Positions 51,109 to 60,654 of a stretch of DNA of 64,000 nucleotides are shown here, piece by piece. This DNA comes from Bythopirellula sp041737835. GTDB taxonomy: Bacteria; Planctomycetota; Planctomycetia; Pirellulales; Lacipirellulaceae. The position numbers were made by a program, and so were the translations under genes. The stretch lies in NCBI GenBank assembly GCA_041737835.1, contig JBGSQY010000050.1; one strand, 5' to 3'. How positions within the stretch are numbered: position 1 is the stretch's first letter; every line of letters starts with the position of its first letter. Under the pieces are notes generated by a model. It did not search any database. It had not been told where the DNA came from and saw only the letters and a list, made by a program, of their open reading frames with translations.

Positions 51109-54100
51109 GTGTCTAAGCTCGCCATTGAGATCGATCAACTGCAGAGCGTGCTCAATTCGCGCGAAGAAGCGGAGCCGTGGCTCGCTTCGTTGGGAATTGC
51201 CAACTCGCGTTCGGCCTATACCGATCTCACCAAGCTCGCGAGCCTCGTGCCGCTCGATTTGCTTTCGATTCTATTAGATCAGTTTGCCGACGCCGCGCCG
51301 CAGTTGGCCGATCCCGACATGGCGCTCAACAACCTGGAGCGATTTTTCCTGGCGTCGCGCAGCCCGTTGGCGATGGCCGCGCTGTTTGAGCGCGATCCGG
51401 TGGCGCTGCCAAATCTGCTTTTGATTCTCAACAGCAGCCAGCACCTCAGCGATCAATTGTGTGCCGACCCCGAAAGCTTTGAGCTCTTGCGGCTCACCGA
51501 GGGGCGGCCCGTTGCGCGTGAGTTACTGATCGAAGAATTGCTCACCGATATACGCCGTTTGGAGAACCAAGAAGACATACTCGCGGCCTTGCGGCGTTTC
51601 AAACGTCGCGAAACTCTGCGGATCGCTTACGGCGATCTCGTGTTGGGCGTGCCCGTGGCACAGATCACGCGGCAGATTTCCTATGTGGCCGACGCCACGG
51701 TGGAAGCGGCGCTCGAATTCGCGCAGCGGAAAGTTTGGAAGCGCAAGTCTCCGAACAATGGCCGGCAGTATGCCCCGCCACGCTTCGTGGTGCTGGCCTT
51801 GGGAAAACTCGGCGGGCTCGAACTCAACTATTCGAGCGACATCGACTTGGTCTTCCTGTATCAAGGCTCCAACGGCAATGGCTCGCGCGAAGATAACAGC
51901 CACGAGTTCTGCACGGCCGTCGCGCAAGAATTGATTAGCCTGCTCACCGAAACGACCGATTTGGGATTTGTCTATCGCGTCGATATGCGCCTGCGCCCCG
52001 AAGGTCGCCAAGGCCCTCTGTGTGTCAGTGTCGAGCAAGCGCTCGGCTATTACGACATGCGCGGCCGCACCTGGGAACGCCAAGCCTATGTGAAAGCGCG
52101 GCCCATCGCCGGCGACATGGAACTTGGGTACGAATATCTGGCTCGCTTGGAGCCCTGGATTTATCGTCGTTATTTGAGCCTCACCGACATCACAGGTATC
52201 AAGTCGCTCAAGCGGCGGATTGAAGATCACAGCACCAGCGGCGAATTGGCTTCCAGTGATGTGAAGACTGGCATGGGGGGGATTCGTGATATCGAGTTCG
52301 TGATTCAATTCCTGCAACTTTTGAATGGCGGGGCGCTTGAGCAAGTCCGCACGGGCAACACGCTCGAAGCAATCACCAAACTCAACCAAGCCGGCGCACT
52401 CACGCATCAGGAAAGCACGATTCTCGAAGAGAATTACGCCTATCTCCGTAAGCTCGAGCATCGTTTGCAGATCATGTACGATTTGCAAACGCATCAACTT
52501 CCCAAAGCGACGGGCGATTTAGCAAAAGTTGCCCGGCGGATGGGCTATGCCGATCGCGCTGGCACAACGGCCCTTGATCTGTTTCGCAAGGATTACAAGC
52601 AACGGACCGAACTGAATCGCAAGATTCTCGATCACTTGCTGCACGATGCCTTTGGCGACGATGCCGAGACCGAGCCCGAAGTCGATTTGGTGAACGACCC
52701 CGATCCCACGCCGGAAACGATAGATCGAGTCTTAGGCAAATATCCGTTCGCCGATCCCCGCACGGCCTACACGAATTTGATGTCGCTGGCCGAAGAGCGG
52801 ATTCCCTTCCTCTCGACACGGCGTTGTCGGATGTTTTTGGCCTCGATTGCCCCGCGCTTGTTGGCCACAATCGCCCAAACGCCCGACCCCGACGGTACGC
52901 TCGTCACGCTCAGCCGCGTGAGCGATTCGTTGGGGGGCAAGGCCGCGCTCTGGGAACTCTTCAGCAGCAACCATGCCACGCTCAATTTGTACGTCACACT
53001 TTGTGCGGCTTGTCCTTATCTGTCGGGGATTCTCACGAGCAATCCCGGCATGATCGACGAGTTGCTCGATAGCTTGTTGATTGCACGGATGCCGGATCTC
53101 GCCGCACTCGAAGCTTCGCTCGCCGAACTGACGCGTGGTGCAGAAGATCGCGACCCGATTCTGCACAGCTTCAAAGCCTCGCAGCATTTGACAATCGGTG
53201 TCCGCGACATCCTCGGCAAGGACGACGTTCAAGTCACTCACGCCGACCTGGCCGACGTGGCGGAAGTTTGCTTGCGACAGATCATGGACTCCGAAGTCGC
53301 CAAGCTCATCGAGAAGCGCGGCGAACCGCAGATTGGTGAACCGTCGAGCGTGCCGCTCACTGACGGCGAATTGCCTTCTTATTGGCGCTTCCATCCCGGA
53401 TCGGAGCGTATTGGCGAGGCGTGTGAATTCATCGTGCTGGCGCTTGGCAAGCTCGGCGGCCGCGAGCCCAACTATCACAGCGATCTTGATTTGGTGTTCC
53501 TCTACGAAGCCGAGGGGATGACTCACGCCCCGCGGCGTTCCACGATTCAGAACACCAGCAACAATCATTTCTTCAGCGAGCTGAGCCAGCGGATTATCAA
53601 GCGGGCCACCCACTTCGGTCCTTATGGCCGCTTATACGAGATAGATCCCCGCTTACGGCCAACGGGTCGCAGTGGTTCCTTGGCTATGTCGCTCGCCGGG
53701 TTTGTCCGTTACTTCCACGAAGGGGGCGGTCAGCTTTGGGAGCGGCAATCGTTGTGCAAGGCGCGTGTGATTGTCGGCAGCGCAGCCGCCGCGGAGCGAG
53801 CGATGGAAGCCGTCACTGAAGCCATCTATTGCAAGCCGTGGCAACGCACCGATGCTACGGAGATTCGCGCGATGCGCATGAAGCTCGAAGAGACGGCATC
53901 GCAGCGCAATCTCAAACGTGGCCCCGGCGGCACGATGGACACTGAGTTCCTCGTGCAGATGCTACAGCTCAAGCATGGCAAAGAAATGCCCGAAGTTCGC
54001 AAGCAGGGCACCATCGCTGGTCTATCCGCTTTGGAAAAAGCTGGCGTTTTGAGTGCCGACGACGCCCTCTTTTTGCGCAGCGCGTACGGCTTTCAGCGCA

Positions 54101-54294
54101 GCATCGAAGCGCGGATTCGCCTGATGGATGCCGCGGGACGTCATGAATTTCCCGAGGAATTGCGGGAACAAGCCAAACTTTCGTTCCTGATGGGGATGAG
54201 CGACCCCAGCGCACTCGATAAAAAAGTTTTTGACACCTTCCAAAAAGTGCGCGAAACTTTTAACAAGGTGTTCGATCACGCCGAGCGAAGCTAA
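51109..54294 (+). CDS. glnE: Glutamine synthetase adenylyltransferase / deadenylase
   Basis: 1,061 residues from GTG at 51109; slightly longer than the E. coli enzyme (about 945). It has two nucleotidyltransferase domains. The first has LGKLGG followed by NYSSDIDLVFL (about 231-250), the second LGKLGG and NYHSDLDLVFL (near 780-793), each with the G-S/G-D-x-D-type metal site, and the regulatory R domain lies between and after. Both catalytic DID/DLD acidic pairs are intact, so both adenylylation and deadenylylation are predicted. GlnE modifies glutamine synthetase in response to nitrogen status. No glnA or glnB neighbour in view. Confidence 0.93.
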   Translation: MSKLAIEIDQLQSVLNSREEAEPWLASLGIANSRSAYTDLTKLASLVPLDLLSILLDQFADAAPQLADPDMALNNLERFFLASRSPLAMAALFERDPVALPNLLLILNSSQHLSDQLCADPESFELLRLTEGRPVARELLIEELLTDIRRLENQEDILAALRRFKRRETLRIAYGDLVLGVPVAQITRQISYVADATVEAALEFAQRKVWKRKSPNNGRQYAPPRFVVLALGKLGGLELNYSSDIDLVFLYQGSNGNGSREDNSHEFCTAVAQELISLLTETTDLGFVYRVDMRLRPEGRQGPLCVSVEQALGYYDMRGRTWERQAYVKARPIAGDMELGYEYLARLEPWIYRRYLSLTDITGIKSLKRRIEDHSTSGELASSDVKTGMGGIRDIEFVIQFLQLLNGGALEQVRTGNTLEAITKLNQAGALTHQESTILEENYAYLRKLEHRLQIMYDLQTHQLPKATGDLAKVARRMGYADRAGTTALDLFRKDYKQRTELNRKILDHLLHDAFGDDAETEPEVDLVNDPDPTPETIDRVLGKYPFADPRTAYTNLMSLAEERIPFLSTRRCRMFLASIAPRLLATIAQTPDPDGTLVTLSRVSDSLGGKAALWELFSSNHATLNLYVTLCAACPYLSGILTSNPGMIDELLDSLLIARMPDLAALEASLAELTRGAEDRDPILHSFKASQHLTIGVRDILGKDDVQVTHADLADVAEVCLRQIMDSEVAKLIEKRGEPQIGEPSSVPLTDGELPSYWRFHPGSERIGEACEFIVLALGKLGGREPNYHSDLDLVFLYEAEGMTHAPRRSTIQNTSNNHFFSELSQRIIKRATHFGPYGRLYEIDPRLRPTGRSGSLAMSLAGFVRYFHEGGGQLWERQSLCKARVIVGSAAAAERAMEAVTEAIYCKPWQRTDATEIRAMRMKLEETASQRNLKRGPGGTMDTEFLVQMLQLKHGKEMPEVRKQGTIAGLSALEKAGVLSADDALFLRSAYGFQRSIEARIRLMDAAGRHEFPEELREQAKLSFLMGMSDPSALDKKVFDTFQKVRETFNKVFDHAERS

Positions 54295-54300
54295 CACGAT

Positions 54301-54330
54301 TTTAGCCGGGCCGCCACGCGGTCCGGGATG
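54301..54330. repeat. TAGCCGG-type half palindrome after glnE
   Basis: TTTAGCCGGGCCGCCACGCGGTCCGGGATG: an inverted GCCG/CGGT core and CCGGGC/GTCCGG arms, likely a 3' hairpin of glnE. It ends just before the ATG of the next gene. Confidence 0.6.
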
Positions 54331-54335
54331 CACTC

Positions 54336-55433
54336 ATGCGTACCCTTTTACTTGCAGCGCTGTTATTCGTTCTTGTGCCCACAGCCCACGCCCAACTTCC
54401 CGTTGCCACGGGCCGCCAATACACGCTTAGCAACGCCGCTTGGAAAGTCTTCATCCCCAGCACCTATGTCCAGCGTCCTAACAGCGTGGCTGATGTGTTG
54501 GTCCACTTCCACGGCGATCCGCAGACGTTTTACAACAATGCCGCGTATGCGAATCTCAACGCAATCTTAGTGACAGTGAACTACAGCGGCCTGTCGAGTG
54601 CCTATACAACACCCTTTAGCAATCAAGCCCTCTTTCAAACCGTGATCGATGAAGCACTCGTTAAAGTGCGGTCGCTAAGCGATATCTCGGATTCGTTGGC
54701 TTGGGATCAAATTGGTGTTTCGTCTTTCAGCGCGGGATACGGTGCGGTCCGCGAGATTCTTAAATCATCGAACTATCGCAATCAGATTGATGCGCTGCTC
54801 GCCGCCGATTCGTTGTATGCCACCACTGCGGGAGATGGCACGTCGGTCGATTCGCAGCTGGCCGACTACAAAACTTTCGCTAACTTGGCCAAGAATGGCA
54901 GCAAGACGTTCCTCTTCAGTCATTCGCAGGTCCCCACTTACACCTACGAAAGCACTGGCGAAACGGGCGATGAATTGATGCAGTATCTCGGCATTGCTCC
55001 GACTGCCACGACGGCCAACGGTTTAGGAACACTCAATTTCTATCGCACGGCACAGACCGGCAACTTTCGCTTGTGGGGCGCGCACGGTACCGACGGCGAT
55101 TCGCATCTTGAGCACCTGCGCTACATCGGTGAGTTTCTGAAACAGATGCCCTTGGCTTTGGTCCCTACGTCTCCCGCGGACTTCGACCGTGATGGTCGTT
55201 TCGACGCGGGTGATTTACCGATCTGGCAAGCGAGCTACGGCGTGAACGCCAACGCGGATGCCGACGGTGATGGCGACACCGATGGTCGCGATTTTCTATT
55301 ATGGCAACAGCGCGTGACTTATGCCGACGCTACGCCGTCAGTCGCAGCGATCCCCGAGCCATCCACAACGATCTTGATTGCGATCGCCATACTCCTAGCC
55401 GGATCGCAACGCGAACCGGGCAAACACCGCTAA
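54336..55433 (+). CDS. Exported esterase-like protein with dockerin-like repeat and PEP-CTERM
   Basis: 365 residues: signal peptide (LLLAALLFVLVPTAHAQ), an alpha/beta-hydrolase-like body with VLVHFHGDPQTFYNNAAY (HGDP oxyanion region), a G-x-S-x-G-like elbow (VSSFSAGYG) and late GAHGTDGDSHLEHL with a His candidate. A dockerin-type EF-hand pair follows (DFDRDGRFDAGDLPIWQ; DADGDGDTDGRDFLLWQ) and a PEP-CTERM signal (IPEPSTTILIAIAILLAG). The last residues are from a TAGCCGG repeat. Secreted, surface or matrix attached via PEP-CTERM. The natural substrate is not known; the elbow is S-F-S-A-G, so esterase activity is inferred. Confidence 0.8.
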   Translation: MRTLLLAALLFVLVPTAHAQLPVATGRQYTLSNAAWKVFIPSTYVQRPNSVADVLVHFHGDPQTFYNNAAYANLNAILVTVNYSGLSSAYTTPFSNQALFQTVIDEALVKVRSLSDISDSLAWDQIGVSSFSAGYGAVREILKSSNYRNQIDALLAADSLYATTAGDGTSVDSQLADYKTFANLAKNGSKTFLFSHSQVPTYTYESTGETGDELMQYLGIAPTATTANGLGTLNFYRTAQTGNFRLWGAHGTDGDSHLEHLRYIGEFLKQMPLALVPTSPADFDRDGRFDAGDLPIWQASYGVNANADADGDGDTDGRDFLLWQQRVTYADATPSVAAIPEPSTTILIAIAILLAGSQREPGKHR

Positions 55434-56134
55434 TTCAACGGGAACAACCAATCCTTATCTTTGTTCTCGTCGATCAGCTTAATCATCGCACCTTCTTGCT
55501 TCTCGAGTGACCGCGCCGCCGAAGCCCTGACCCGATCATTGGCGATCGCGTGCGCAAACCAAGGGGCATGCGTTTTGATCGCTTGCGTAAGTTTCAGCGT
55601 CACAAGCGTGTGATCCCCCTCGCGCTCCAGCCGAGTTGACATCGTGTAACCCAACAAACGGGGCGACCCTTTGATTAATTGCGTTTCGGAGTTGATGTAA
55701 TTCGGATCGATTTCTACGTTCTGCTGCAACGTGACGACTTCATGCCCCACGTAGTCGTCGAGCGTACGAACCTGGAGCTCACCCTTCAAATCGAGTTTCC
55801 AGCCCGGGTCGGGGGAAAACACCGATTTGAGTAATGCCTCGCCAATGTTGCCCCCTTCGGCTTGCACGTTGGCCTCGTCCCATTTTTGCGAGACGAATTC
55901 GCTGGTGCCCCCCATGGTGATGATCTCTTTCGCGGCATTCGTGCGGACCATGATCTTGCGGACTTTGGTGAAATCCTGATCGATCACAAAGGTTCGCTCG
56001 ACGGTCTGCTGCGAAACATAATTCGCGGTCAGCACCCAGCTTGCGGCAAACGCGGCGATCGATAGCACCAAGCCACCCACAATCCACGGCCATTTAAGTT
56101 TTGTGCGGGGTGTCTCAATATCAGAATCAGGCAT
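55430..56134 (-). CDS. Membrane-anchored protein of unknown function
   Basis: 234 residues, with an N-terminal cytoplasmic segment, one transmembrane helix (WPWIVGGLVLSIAAFAASWVL) and a periplasmic domain with beta strands (TVERTFVIDQDFTKVRKIMVRTNAAKEIITMGG; YTMSTRLEREGDHTLVTLKLTQAIKTHAPWFAHAIANDRVRASAARSLEKQ). The pattern of a helix-grip-like fold, ending with a long helix, could be SRPBCC-related, but I do not identify it with certainty. The gene overlaps the end of the PEP-CTERM gene on the opposite strand by 4 bp, tail to tail. Confidence 0.7.
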   Translation of the reverse strand: MPDSDIETPRTKLKWPWIVGGLVLSIAAFAASWVLTANYVSQQTVERTFVIDQDFTKVRKIMVRTNAAKEIITMGGTSEFVSQKWDEANVQAEGGNIGEALLKSVFSPDPGWKLDLKGELQVRTLDDYVGHEVVTLQQNVEIDPNYINSETQLIKGSPRLLGYTMSTRLEREGDHTLVTLKLTQAIKTHAPWFAHAIANDRVRASAARSLEKQEGAMIKLIDENKDKDWLFPLN

Positions 56135-56299
56135 GCTCTTTTCCTGGGAGTTATGAATTATCGTAGCTTACTCACCAGAAATCCGCGGGACCAGCCAAAC
56201 TCATCGAATCACCGGATTTACGCCTGTTTCTGAAGGGTTTTACGCGTCACAATTTGCAGTTGCTCGCGACACTTACCCACACCCGTCGGCACAATCACC

Positions 56300-57202
56300 T
56301 TGCGTTCGATCAGCATCTATCTGATGGCCTTCTTCACGGTGATCATCTTCTCCAGTGCCCCCGCCTGCGTAAAAGCCGTGAGTCTCAACACGATCACGCA
56401 AGGGATCGTTCGCTTAGGGCTGGCCAGCGCGGGGATGACGTTGCTGCTCTTGTTTCCCGGCAAGCTAACCCTCCAAGAATTCAAAAGCTGGAACCGCCGC
56501 ACCTGGTGGGCGCTGTCACTTGTCGGATTTGCTTTCGGTCTGCACTGGTTGCTCTTCTTCGCCAGCATCAAACTTGCCAACGCGGCCATCGGCGCGATTG
56601 GTTTCTCGACCTACGGCTTGCACTTGCTGCTGTTGGGTTGGCTGTTTGGTTTTGGGCAAGTCTCGAAGCTCGATTTGTTCGGTTTGGCGCTCGCCTGTGT
56701 GGGCACGTATCTGCTGATTCCCGAGTTCAGTTTTCAGAACGACCACACCGTGGGCCTGATCATCGGCATCTTGAGCGGCCTCGCCGCCGCGGTCTTGCCA
56801 TTGATTCACCAGCGTAACGCCGACATCGACGTTAACATTCGCACGTGGGGACAATTTACGTTGGCCCTCCCCATGTTTTTTCTGCTCTGGCCTTACACCG
56901 ATTGGACAATCATCCGCAGCGAGATTCCATTGATTCTGTATCTGGGACTAGGAATCGCGCTCGTGGGCCACGGCATGTGGGTCCATGTGACGACCGAGCT
57001 TTCGACGACGACGGTCAGCATCCTGTCTTATCTGTATTTGCCGATCTCGTTGATCTTCGGTTATCTGACGCTCGGTGACAGCGAAAAACTCTCCGGTCGA
57101 ATGCTCGTCGGCACGGTGCTCGTGTTGATCGCCAATGGCATCGTCCTCTGGAGTCAGACCCGCCTCCGCGCCCTGGAAGCAGAAGTCATCGAAACGGTGT
57201 AA
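56300..57202 (+). CDS. EamA/DMT superfamily permease
   Basis: 300 residues from TTG at 56300, or ATG at 56324 (MAFFTVIIFSSAPACVKAVSL), which fits the family N-terminus better. Ten predicted transmembrane helices in two EamA repeats, e.g. GLASAGMTLLLLFPGKL, LVGFAFGLHWLLFFASIKLANAAIGAIGFSTYGLHLLLLGWLF and LGLGIALVGHGMWVHVTTELSTTTVSILSYLYLPISLIFGYLTLG. DMT permeases export or import amino acids or other metabolites; the substrate is unknown. The upstream gene is on the other strand. The gene is followed by a palindromic repeat at 57215. Confidence 0.88.
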   Translation: MRSISIYLMAFFTVIIFSSAPACVKAVSLNTITQGIVRLGLASAGMTLLLLFPGKLTLQEFKSWNRRTWWALSLVGFAFGLHWLLFFASIKLANAAIGAIGFSTYGLHLLLLGWLFGFGQVSKLDLFGLALACVGTYLLIPEFSFQNDHTVGLIIGILSGLAAAVLPLIHQRNADIDVNIRTWGQFTLALPMFFLLWPYTDWTIIRSEIPLILYLGLGIALVGHGMWVHVTTELSTTTVSILSYLYLPISLIFGYLTLGDSEKLSGRMLVGTVLVLIANGIVLWSQTRLRALEAEVIETV

Positions 57203-57214
57203 GATTATCGTTGC

Positions 57215-57342
57215 GTAGGCCGGAACAAGCTCCGCGCAGTTCCGGCATCTTCCGTCATTCCCGCGCAGTGCCTGCCCTCACGAAGGTGGGGGCGGGAATC
57301 CAGGGTTCGTGCCGGAACTTCGTAGAACTCGTTCCGGCCTAC
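57215..57342. repeat. Nested inverted repeat with outer GGCCGGAAC and inner CATTCCCGC
   Basis: Outer arms 57215-57247 (GTAGGCCGGAAC...GTTCCGGCA) and 57310-57342 (TGCCGGAACTTCG...GTTCCGGCCTAC). Inner arms GTCATTCCCGCGCAG (57254-57268) and GGCGGGAATCCAGG (57291-57304). Same two-layer design as the other nested repeats in the window. Confidence 0.8.
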
Positions 57343-57357
57343 AAAAGAGCAACATTC

Positions 57358-58710
57358 ATGTTCAAAATCATTCTAGGCGTTCTTCTCTTTTCACTCTGCC
57401 AAAGCTCCCATGCCATTGAACCCTGCCGCATCGAAATCATCGACTCCGAAAACGGTTGGCCGGTACCGTTGGTTGAACTACGCACCACCCATCAAATGCG
57501 ATTCGTTTCGGACAACGCAGGGGTGATCGCCTTCGACGCGCCCGAACTCATGGGCCGCGAAACCTGGTTTTCTGTCGAAGGCCACGGCTATGATGTGCCC
57601 GCCGATGGCTTCAGTAAGCGGGGCGTGCGGCTCGTCCCCGAGCCAGGAAGAACTCTCGCCGTCAAAGTGAATCGCCAACTTCCCGGTAAACGACTTGGCC
57701 GCCTCACCGGGGGAGGATTGTTTGCCGAGTCGCAGAAACTAGGTGAACACATCGACTGGCCGGAAACCGGTGTGCTCGGTTGCGATAGCGTGCAAGTCGC
57801 CGTGCATAACGGCAAAATCTTTTGGGCCTGGGGCGACACGACCTTGCGGCAATATCCGCTGGGGCTGTTTCAATCCACGAGCGCCACGAGTGATCTCAAA
57901 CCGCTCGAAAGTTTCGAGCCGCCATTGAAACTCCGCTTCGAATATTTTCTGGACGAAGCCGACCGTCCTCGCAACGTAGCCGTTATGCAGGGCAAGGGCC
58001 CAACATGGCTCAGCGGTTACGTCACGCTCCCCGACAAGGATGGTAAACAACGCCTCGTCGCTCACTACGTGAAGATCAAAGGGAAGCTCGATTCCTACGA
58101 AAGCGGGCTGTGCGTTTGGAACGACGAAACCGAGAATTTTGAACGGCTCAAAAAACTGTGGACGAAGTCCGACGCCGAGCCGAAGCAACCCTTTGGCCCC
58201 GAAGGGCATCCCGCGCTCTGGAAAGATGACGCAGGCAAAGAATGGTTGCTCATCGGCGATCCGTTTCCACGTTTTAAGTGCCCACCAACATTTGAAGATT
58301 GGCAAAACCCCGAAACTTGGCAGCAACTTGAACAACAAGCAACCGTTCCAACGGCTGATGGCAAAGAGCAAATCACACCCCATCGCGGCTCAATCGCTTG
58401 GAATGATTTTCGTAAGAAGTGGGTAGCCGTCTTCACGCAGCTGGGGGGCAAGTCTTCGCATCTGGGAGAAATCTGGTACGCCGAAGCCGACGAGCCGACA
58501 GGCCCTTGGAAAGGTGCCGTCAAAGTCGTCACGCACAACAACTACACGTTCTACAATCCGCGGCTCCACCCGGAATTGACCCCCGCCGATTCGCCGATCT
58601 TGTTGTTCGAGGGGACCTACACCCAAACCTTTGCCGACCGCCCCCAGGCGACGCCACGCTACGATTACAACCAAATACTGTACCGGCTGGATTTGAACGA
58701 ACTTCCCTAA
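57358..58710 (+). CDS. Secreted DUF4185-like protein
   Basis: 450 residues from ATG at 57358; an upstream frame would run through the repeat. Signal peptide (FKIILGVLLFSLCQSSHA), an N-terminal beta-sandwich (PCRIEIIDSENGWPVPLVELRTTHQMRFVSDNAGVIAF) that resembles carboxypeptidase-regulatory-like or DUF-type domains, then the DUF4185-like beta-propeller with CDSVQVAVHNGKIFWAWGDTTL, WGDTT, PTWLSGYVTL and WNDFRKKWVAVFTQ. The YNPRLHPELTPADSPILLFEGTYTQTF region also fits. No clear acid pair is visible. It may bind or degrade a sugar polymer outside the cell; substrate unknown. Confidence 0.8.
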   Translation: MFKIILGVLLFSLCQSSHAIEPCRIEIIDSENGWPVPLVELRTTHQMRFVSDNAGVIAFDAPELMGRETWFSVEGHGYDVPADGFSKRGVRLVPEPGRTLAVKVNRQLPGKRLGRLTGGGLFAESQKLGEHIDWPETGVLGCDSVQVAVHNGKIFWAWGDTTLRQYPLGLFQSTSATSDLKPLESFEPPLKLRFEYFLDEADRPRNVAVMQGKGPTWLSGYVTLPDKDGKQRLVAHYVKIKGKLDSYESGLCVWNDETENFERLKKLWTKSDAEPKQPFGPEGHPALWKDDAGKEWLLIGDPFPRFKCPPTFEDWQNPETWQQLEQQATVPTADGKEQITPHRGSIAWNDFRKKWVAVFTQLGGKSSHLGEIWYAEADEPTGPWKGAVKVVTHNNYTFYNPRLHPELTPADSPILLFEGTYTQTFADRPQATPRYDYNQILYRLDLNELP

Positions 58711-59128
58711 CCGCTTGCGGCCTAGCGATTTGGCAATTGACTCTGCCCGCAAAGCTGCTACACTTACGCATACAAATTAGGTGCGAGACCGCCGCGAATG
58801 GACACATCGGCGGATCATTCCTTCTATGCTGCTAGCCCGCTTCGGTGGGTCCTGCCTCAGATTGCGAACGATTCTCTTGCTCCTCAGGCTCCACGACGGG
58901 TTCGTCGGGAGACCTTTGCTCTTGGAGCTTTGTGCATGTTAATTGCACCGCGTCAGTAGCAGATTTGGTGAGTAGGTTTGTCCGTGAGTAGGTATTTAAC
59001 CTACGTTACGCCCTGCTCAGACATCACGTACGCACCTACTAACTTACTCACCCATACAAGTGTCTCGCTGAGCCCACGTAAACGGTTCGCGCACGACAGA
59101 ATATTTCCCACCAGAAAGTAATTTTCCC
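58711..59128. other. 418-bp intergenic region with an inverted GAGTAGG array
   Basis: No gene. It contains a repeat (58967-59052) and the putative promoter of the helicase gene. Nothing else that I can support. Confidence 0.6.
58967..59052. repeat. Inverted GAGTAGG arrays
   Basis: Left arm GGTGAGTAGGTTTGTCCGTG plus AGTAGGTATTT (58967-58997), right arm CGTACGCACCTACTAACTTACTCACC (59027-59052). On the right, ACCTACTAA and CTTACTCAC form 9-bp units. It is of the same kind as the other inverted short-motif arrays. Confidence 0.6.
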
Positions 59129-60613
59129 ATGAGTTTTGAATCCCTCGGTTTGTCCCAGTCTTTGCTGCGTGCCATCAAGGAAAAGGGCTATGAAACCCCC
59201 ACCCCCATCCAAGCCCAAACGATTCCCGCGGTTCTCGCGGGACGCGATATGATGGGCTGCGCTCAGACCGGTACTGGCAAGACGGCCGCATTCGCGCTGC
59301 CGATGCTCGATCGTTTGTTCGCCAAAAAGAAAGAACCGTTCCAAGCCGGCAAGCGTCGCCATCATCCCAACTATCGCCCGGTGCGCGCGGTGGTGCTCGC
59401 CCCCACGCGCGAGCTGGCTGCTCAGATCCTCGACAGCTTCAACACCTACGGCAGCAATTCGGGTTTACGCTTCGCGGCGATTTACGGCGGCGTCAGCCAG
59501 AATCCCCAAGTCCGCGCGCTCGACCGGGGCGTTGATATCCTGATCGCTACACCGGGTCGACTCCTCGATTTGATGAACCAGGGCTTTGTCGACCTTGCCA
59601 ACGTCGCGATTCTTGTGCTCGACGAAGCCGATCAAATGCTCGATATGGGCTTCCTGCCCGATATCAAGCGGATCGTCTCCGCCGTGCCGCAACGTGAGCA
59701 GACACTCATGTTCTCGGCCACGATGCCCGCCGAAATCAAGTTGCTGGCCGATAAGTGGCTGCGTGATCCCGAGTATATTCAAGTCACACCCGCGGCGACC
59801 ACAGTCAAGGCCATCAAGCAGTCGGTCTACTTTGTGACTGCCAAGAACAAACCACAACTGCTCGCGCATTATTTGCAAACCAATGCGATCGAGCGGACCT
59901 TGATTTTCTCCCGCACCAAACATGGCGCGGATAAGATCGTCAAACATCTTGTCAAGCATGGCCTTCGTGCCGCCGCGATTCATGGCAACAAAAGCCAATC
60001 CGCGCGGATGAAAACTCTCGACGAGTTCAAATCGGAAAAGCCACCGATTCTTGTGGCGACCGACATCGCTGCCCGCGGTCTCGACGTGCGGGGCGTTTCG
60101 CACGTGATCAACTACGAACTTCCCGAAGTGCCAGAAACCTACGTCCACCGCATCGGCCGGACGGGCAGGGCGGGCGCCACCGGATTCGCCACCTCGTTCT
60201 GCGATCGCGACGAACGGCCCCGTTTGTCACGCATCGAAAAGCTCACGAAGCTTCGTATCGTGGTCGAGGAAAACCATCCCGAGTACGCCGACCAAGGTCA
60301 ATCGGAACCCAGCCGCGACGAGCGGCCCCAATCCCGCGGCCCCCGTGGCAATTCGCAGTCCCGCAGCCGCGGCAATTCGACTCCCCAAAACGGCGGCGCT
60401 CCCCGCAACAAGTCACGCCGCCCCGCGCGACCGAAGAAGCCCCAAGGCGAGTCGCAAACCGACCGCAGCGAAACGCGTGACACCCAACGCGAGTCGGTCC
60501 AGGGACAAGGCGATGCCGTGGCCAGCAAGCCACGCAAACGTCGCCCCGCCCCAGCCGGCGCCACCGCAGGCCGCCCCGCGAAGAAAAAGTGGCGGCCAAA
60601 GGTTGGGAAGTAA
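59129..60613 (+). CDS. rhlE: DEAD-box RNA helicase
   Basis: 494 residues. Q motif (GLSQSLLRAIKEKGYETPTPIQ), motif I AQTGTGKT (45-52), Ia PTRELAAQ, Ib ATPGRLLD, DEAD in VLDEADQML, SAT in FSATMP, and helicase C motifs IV (LIFSRTKHG), V (ATDIAARGLDVRG) and VI (HRIGRTGR) are all present. A C-terminal tail of about 110 residues is rich in Arg, Gly, Ser, Gln and Pro (RGPRGNSQSRSRGNST), typical of RNA-binding tails of RhlE/CsdA-type helicases. It likely remodels ribosomal or other structured RNAs, including at low temperature. Single gene with its own upstream region. Confidence 0.94.
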   Translation: MSFESLGLSQSLLRAIKEKGYETPTPIQAQTIPAVLAGRDMMGCAQTGTGKTAAFALPMLDRLFAKKKEPFQAGKRRHHPNYRPVRAVVLAPTRELAAQILDSFNTYGSNSGLRFAAIYGGVSQNPQVRALDRGVDILIATPGRLLDLMNQGFVDLANVAILVLDEADQMLDMGFLPDIKRIVSAVPQREQTLMFSATMPAEIKLLADKWLRDPEYIQVTPAATTVKAIKQSVYFVTAKNKPQLLAHYLQTNAIERTLIFSRTKHGADKIVKHLVKHGLRAAAIHGNKSQSARMKTLDEFKSEKPPILVATDIAARGLDVRGVSHVINYELPEVPETYVHRIGRTGRAGATGFATSFCDRDERPRLSRIEKLTKLRIVVEENHPEYADQGQSEPSRDERPQSRGPRGNSQSRSRGNSTPQNGGAPRNKSRRPARPKKPQGESQTDRSETRDTQRESVQGQGDAVASKPRKRRPAPAGATAGRPAKKKWRPKVGK

Positions 60614-60654
60614 CTTCAGACGGTAATTCGACAAGATCGTGGAAGTGATGGCTG

